This document shows positions 29,858-33,229 of a stretch of DNA of 33,229 nucleotides, in pieces. Within the stretch, counting starts at the first letter, position 1. Every line of letters begins with the position of its first letter. The DNA comes from RBG-16-42-24 sp964396785. GTDB lineage: Bacteria > Patescibacteriota > Microgenomatia > UBA8517. The notes under the pieces were generated by a model that was not told the origin of the DNA, searched no databases, and saw only the letters and a list, made by a program, of their open reading frames with translations. Location of the stretch: the NCBI GenBank assembly GCA_964396785.1, contig CAYNFU010000006.1:1-33229 (forward strand), in the 5' to 3' direction. A program made the position numbers and the translations under genes.

Positions 29858-31080
29858 TTAATCTCACCTATTGCCTTTCTAACTGCATAAATTGCAACAG
29901 GAATTGCCAGTATCGCGCCAATTAGAGCCGAAATGGCGGCGCCTGTTATTCCAAATGCTTTGACTAATGGGATTATACTTGCCCCAAGCCCTAAAATCCC
30001 CACGAAAGTAATGAGTGTTACATATTTCTGCTTACCCAGCGAAAGAAGCAGGGCAAACACCGTATTTGATATTGCCTTAACTCCTCCAAATATCGCAAGA
30101 ATTTTCAAAACCCCCACAGCCTCAATCCAGTTAGCTCCAAGGACAAGCAGAATAATTTGTCTGGGAAACAAAAAAAGGGCAGTTGCAAATGGAATAACTA
30201 TAAGGCAAACCCCGGTAAGGCTTTTAAAAAATGCAGACGTCAACCTTTTTTTGTCTTCGGAAATCCTTACATAAACCGGAAATGTAACTTTACCGACAAC
30301 GTCAGAAATTTCCGTTATGGGGAGTGTCGAGATTCTATAGGCAACCTGGTAAATCCCCAAGGGATAAGTCCCTAAAAGTTTGCCGACGACTATATCGTCC
30401 CCGTGGGTAAAAAAATAATTGAAAATTCCGGCACCCGTCAGCCACTTACCCCTATTTACCACTTCGCTAAACTTCTTCCTTTCAAATAGTATCCTTGGAG
30501 TGGGTTTTATAAGAATAAATGAAAGGATTACTTCCAAAATCGCCCCGGCGATGAGCCCGTAAATTAGACTCGCCGCTGAATGAGTAAAAAGGGCCAAGGA
30601 TATTGCAACTGCACTATCAAAAATAAATATTGAGAATCTAAAAATAAACTCTTTCTTAAACATAAGTTCCTTGACAAATTTAACCTCAGCGGGATTAATA
30701 AAACCCCTGATTACTGGAACGAAGGCCATAAGAAAAAGCAAACGATAAGTCTCGGGTGAGTTAAAGAAACGTACTATTAAAGGGGATGCAATTAGTAGAG
30801 CCGTGGCTATAAGGAAACCACGAATAATTGATACAATCCAAGCGGTATTTATATAGGAATTGAGGCCGCGCTTCTCCTGCATTAGAACCACGTTTATCCC
30901 GGTTTCCGTTAAGATCTCAAGAAGCTCCAAAACCAAAGAGGCTATTCCGAAAAGTCCAAATTGGGCGGGGACAAGAACCCTCGCAAGAATCCCTGTTTTA
31001 ACAAAGGCAACCAAACGAGATACGGCCTTAAGTCCACCAAGCCACGAGACCCCTCTTACTATTTCGGTAATATACCCCAC
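29854..31080 (-). CDS. Polysaccharide flippase (Wzx/MOP family)
   Basis: A 408-aa protein of about 12 membrane helices. The N-terminal SWLGGLKAVSRLVAFVKTGILARVL and FGLFGIASLVLELLEILTETG are typical of the polysaccharide-export branch of the MOP superfamily, and the later TGAGIFNYFFTHGDDIVVGKLLG matches its second repeat. It should flip undecaprenyl-linked glycan to the outside. Translation begins at GTG (31080), sharing one base with the TAG stop of the upstream glycosyltransferase. Operon position between two glycosyltransferases supports the call. Confidence 0.9.
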   Translation of the reverse strand: MGYITEIVRGVSWLGGLKAVSRLVAFVKTGILARVLVPAQFGLFGIASLVLELLEILTETGINVVLMQEKRGLNSYINTAWIVSIIRGFLIATALLIASPLIVRFFNSPETYRLLFLMAFVPVIRGFINPAEVKFVKELMFKKEFIFRFSIFIFDSAVAISLALFTHSAASLIYGLIAGAILEVILSFILIKPTPRILFERKKFSEVVNRGKWLTGAGIFNYFFTHGDDIVVGKLLGTYPLGIYQVAYRISTLPITEISDVVGKVTFPVYVRISEDKKRLTSAFFKSLTGVCLIVIPFATALFLFPRQIILLVLGANWIEAVGVLKILAIFGGVKAISNTVFALLLSLGKQKYVTLITFVGILGLGASIIPLVKAFGITGAAISALIGAILAIPVAIYAVRKAIGEIK

Positions 31081-32024
31081 TATTTACCCATTATACCTTT
31101 CAAAAATCCTATCATTACGACAATATCCGATGCAATCTGGACGGGCGGCCCCCAAATACTTGCCTTCCAATCTGGAAACTGTCTATAAACCTTCTTATAC
31201 GCCCAATAAAGATAGAAGAAAAATCCCAAAGTAAACAAAAATAGGAATAGGGGATATCTAAAACCCAAAATAACTAGACCAATACCAAGCATATATCTTA
31301 AGAAGATTAAAATTACTCGTATATTGTGCGACGAAACCTTTTGAGTCGGGTTCCATAAGGGTTCGTATCTCGCGTCCCATTTGGCATAATCACCCATTGT
31401 TTTTATTCCTTCTATAAGCTTCCTGGGTATTCCCCACTCCACAACTGCATCTTTCACGCGTGAATACTTTAAGCCCAACCTAATTGCTGTAGTGTTAAAT
31501 TCAGAATCCTCCGCCGAATTTTCCTTTCTTTCTGGGAAACCCCCAACCCTCTCCCAAGCTTCTTTTCTAAATGCAATTGAGCGGGTAGTAGGTAAAAAAT
31601 CCTTCCCGAACTTTGACAAAGGAAATCCCAGGAATACTCCCAGTGCTTTTTGTTTGGGAGTCTCCCCTATCATCTCATAAACCCCAGCGACAATGTTCAC
31701 GTCTCTGTCAGTAAAAGGAGCGGTAATTTTTTCTAACCAATCTTTATGCGCTATACAGCCGGCGTCGGTCATAGCAATTATCTCGCTACCACCTAATTCA
31801 ACGGCCAGATTTCTGCCCCTTGCCCTTAAACAATTCTCAAAAAGTAGCTTAATTCTTCTCTCTTTCTTCTGGTAGTGTTTCAGAATCTCTATAGTTTTAT
31901 CTTTAGACCCCCCGTCAACTACTACTATCTCTTCTGCCTTCTTAGATTGATCACGTAATGACTCCATAAGAGGACTTATTGATTTCTCTGCGTTTAAAAC
32001 TGTTAAACAGATTGACACTTTCAT
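31080..32024 (-). CDS. Glycosyltransferase family 2 with C-terminal membrane helices
   Basis: A 314-aa enzyme. GT-A fold: VSICLTVLNAEKSI at the start, VDGGSKD (36-42), metal motif TDAG (86-89), and the acceptor-side motif ENSAEDSEFN. Two hydrophobic segments (about 235-280) anchor the C-terminus. It is the first gene of the polysaccharide operon. The donor sugar is unknown, but the membrane-tethered type often extends lipid-linked glycans. The 48-nt space upstream is shared with the divergent gene at 32073 and contains a 14-bp dyad. Confidence 0.88.
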   Translation of the reverse strand: MKVSICLTVLNAEKSISPLMESLRDQSKKAEEIVVVDGGSKDKTIEILKHYQKKERRIKLLFENCLRARGRNLAVELGGSEIIAMTDAGCIAHKDWLEKITAPFTDRDVNIVAGVYEMIGETPKQKALGVFLGFPLSKFGKDFLPTTRSIAFRKEAWERVGGFPERKENSAEDSEFNTTAIRLGLKYSRVKDAVVEWGIPRKLIEGIKTMGDYAKWDARYEPLWNPTQKVSSHNIRVILIFLRYMLGIGLVILGFRYPLFLFLFTLGFFFYLYWAYKKVYRQFPDWKASIWGPPVQIASDIVVMIGFLKGIMGK

Positions 32025-32035
32025 TAACCCAATTA

Positions 32036-32064
32036 TTGCACTTTTATAGTAGTCTAACTAAACT
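32036..32064 (+). promoter_or_regulatory. Candidate promoter of the gene at 32073
   Basis: TTGCAC (32036-32041), 17-bp spacer, TAAACT (32059-32064). RNA would begin about 2 nt before the ATG. The -10 overlaps the dyad at 32056-32069. Confidence 0.4.
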
Positions 32065-32069
32065 TAGTT
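32056..32069. repeat. 14-bp dyad in the divergent intergenic space
   Basis: AACTAA-AC-TTAGTT is a perfect inverted repeat 3 nt before ATG 32073, covering the candidate -10. It could be an operator; no regulator gene is adjacent. Confidence 0.35.
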
Positions 32070-32072
32070 TAT

Positions 32073-32660
32073 ATGGTACAAGCTCCTAAAGAGAATGATC
32101 CTCCCATTGTTGACGTTAAAGTAAGAAACCCAATAACCTACATTAAAAAATGGTGGAAGAAGGTTATAGAGAATGAAGGAATATTTTTGAGTTTTAGAGT
32201 CCGCCCCCTCACGGCCATCGCGGTCGCCCTGGTTGTAACCAGTTTGACCCTGGGATTAGGGAAATTTGTATTGCCTTTTACCATCCCATTTTTCGAATAT
32301 AATCCAGATCCAGCTGAACCTATCGTTCCTACCCCTGAAGCTTGGAAAGAAACTGCCTATACGGGGACTTTACGCTATTCCGAGGCAACCGCTAAATACT
32401 ATTTGGTGACGACCTCATCTGAGGCAATAACTCTCCAAGTTCCAGAAAACATAAAGCTTTCCCTATATGTTGGAAGAAGAATTTTTGCAACTGGAAAATA
32501 TTACAAGGGAACACGCACCTTGGTCGTTGCAAGTGCAAGCGACACCGAGCTTTTACCTTCCGCGCCTTCCCCTATCCCCACAATTTCCCCTACACCAACC
32601 CCGGTTCCAACAGAAACTCCAAACACTGACGCAAGCGAAAACTCGCCGGTCTCTCTCTAG
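32073..32660 (+). CDS. Hypothetical membrane-anchored protein with Pro/Thr-rich tail
   Basis: A 195-aa protein that I do not recognise. Residues 1-43 are charged and cytoplasmic-looking. A membrane segment covers about 45-70 (TAIAVALVVTSLTLGLG...). A compact domain of about 90 residues follows (AYTGTLRYSEATAKYYLV, ITLQVPENIKLSLYVGRRIFATGKY), which looks like a small beta-barrel of OB type. The last 30 residues are Pro/Thr/Ser-rich. The fold suggestion is inference only. The stop codon overlaps that of the convergent haem protein by 4 bp (CTAG). Confidence 0.7.
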   Translation: MVQAPKENDPPIVDVKVRNPITYIKKWWKKVIENEGIFLSFRVRPLTAIAVALVVTSLTLGLGKFVLPFTIPFFEYNPDPAEPIVPTPEAWKETAYTGTLRYSEATAKYYLVTTSSEAITLQVPENIKLSLYVGRRIFATGKYYKGTRTLVVASASDTELLPSAPSPIPTISPTPTPVPTETPNTDASENSPVSL

Positions 32661-33229
32661 ACGTATTCTTTCTTGGGAAGTAAAAATTTTCTGTAAAGCC
32701 TTCTTAGAATTGTAAATCCTATTACAAAAACGGCAACCCAGAAAAAATAAGAAAATGGCGGCTCCCAAGCATCGGTGCCAGTGAAGTAGGAGTGAATGGC
32801 AACAGCTATGAAAGCCACGTAATTTAAAATATGTAAACTTCTCCACCTCTCTCTTAAAAAGGGCTTTGTTCTAAAGTACCCCGCTAGAACTCCAATTGTT
32901 AATAGTAAGAAAGCAAATCTTCCAAAGCTTATCCAAAGTTCACTTGCAACTAAAGACATGGGAAGAATTGTAAATAAAGGATTAAAAATGCCTAAACTAA
33001 AGTAGTTGAAAAGAGTGTAGAGCATAGGGTGAATAAGGATTAGCCCATATACAAAAATTCCCTGGGTAGTATGGAACTTAAATACCCAACCTCCCAGTTT
33101 TTCCGTTAAAGGAGTCATATATGAACCCAGTATTATTTGCCAAAAAAGAAGAATAAATGCAGTTAACCCCGTTAGCCTCTGGAAAAAGTTTGTAATAAGG
33201 ATGGGGTTATCAATGGAGCCCGGAGGGGT
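32657..33229 (-). CDS. Ferric reductase-like transmembrane haem protein (5' truncated)
   Basis: The frame continues past ATG 33118 to the window edge, so 190 residues are visible and the true start is outside. At least four or five membrane helices are present. Four histidines sit in two helices with the spacing of b-haem ligands in the ferric-reductase domain: H53 (FKFHTTQG) and H67 (IHPMLY), H133 (RSLHILNY) and H146 (AIHSYF). The beginning of the visible part (RLTGLTAFILLFWQI) fits the first helix. The FAD and NAD domains of full ferric reductases are absent, as in MsrQ/YedZ-type proteins. A separate FNR protein at 26434-27153 is a possible electron donor. Confidence 0.78.
   Translation of the reverse strand, partial: TPPGSIDNPILITNFFQRLTGLTAFILLFWQIILGSYMTPLTEKLGGWVFKFHTTQGIFVYGLILIHPMLYTLFNYFSLGIFNPLFTILPMSLVASELWISFGRFAFLLLTIGVLAGYFRTKPFLRERWRSLHILNYVAFIAVAIHSYFTGTDAWEPPFSYFFWVAVFVIGFTILRRLYRKFLLPKKEYV

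Noticed and set aside
1..33229. CRISPR array, insertion sequence, prophage or defence island
   Set aside because: No regularly spaced repeats, transposase, integrase, terminal inverted repeats or known defence genes were seen; the metallopeptidase-like protein alone does not indicate a prophage.

Overview
The window looks like a chromosomal segment of a Candidate Phyla Radiation (Patescibacteria) bacterium. Microgenomates- or Katanobacteria-like is my best guess, but the exact class cannot be fixed from sequence reading alone. The reasons are near gap-free packing with 1-25 bp gene overlaps, short versions of several universal proteins (HolA 222 aa, GatB 441 aa), small conserved families typical of these lineages (a DUF5652-like two-helix protein, a stand-alone EF-Tu domain-2-like protein, a phage-type metallopeptidase) and moderate GC. 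UGA is used as a stop in several genes (for example eno and ruvC), so the Gracilibacteria-type UGA recoding does not apply. No mobile element, CRISPR array or rRNA was seen.

Layout. At 1-189 is the 3' end of lexA (+), tail-to-tail with a long minus-strand block reaching about 24.9 kb. Read 5' to 3' on the minus strand, the block contains: tRNA-Asp and polX; lemA-htpX; a gatC-gatA-MFS-gatB operon; dnaE-rplS; an MBL hydrolase, a small membrane protein, superoxide dismutase and a SurA-like lipoprotein-type chaperone; tRNA-Phe and tRNA-Met; an unassigned, highly structured RNA element; a DUF5652-like gene, ruvC, the EF-Tu-like protein, the metallopeptidase and holA; then a central-carbon cluster (phosphohexomutase, phosphoglucose/phosphomannose isomerase, PEP synthase, enolase, iPGM) and dedA. 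From 25.0 to 28.0 kb short plus-strand units follow: an unknown protein, a two-LysM protein, tRNA-Gly, a small unknown protein, an FNR-type flavoprotein, tRNA-Thr and a membrane-anchored Ig-like protein. From 28.0 to 32.0 kb a minus-strand surface-polysaccharide operon runs GT2, flippase, GT2, O-antigen ligase-like. The window ends with a plus-strand membrane-anchored unknown and a truncated ferric-reductase-type haem membrane protein.

How the genes work together. The carbon cluster joins pyruvate/PEP interconversion, enolase and phosphoglycerate mutase to hexose-phosphate isomerisation and phosphohexomutase, so carbon can be routed to sugar phosphates for the glycans that the 28-32 kb operon would assemble and export. 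The FNR flavoprotein and the haem membrane protein could be two halves of a transmembrane electron-transfer system. DNA maintenance is represented by dnaE, holA, polX, ruvC and lexA.

The most interesting unexplained signal is the roughly 190-nt three-hairpin RNA element between tRNA-Met and the DUF5652-like gene, with a 22-bp rod and an alternative long-range pairing. Also notable are Thr in place of the nucleophilic Ser in iPGM, an Asn at a usual RuvC metal-ligand position, many -10 boxes placed only 5-6 nt before start codons (leaderless mRNAs), and mirror-image -35 elements shared by divergent promoters.
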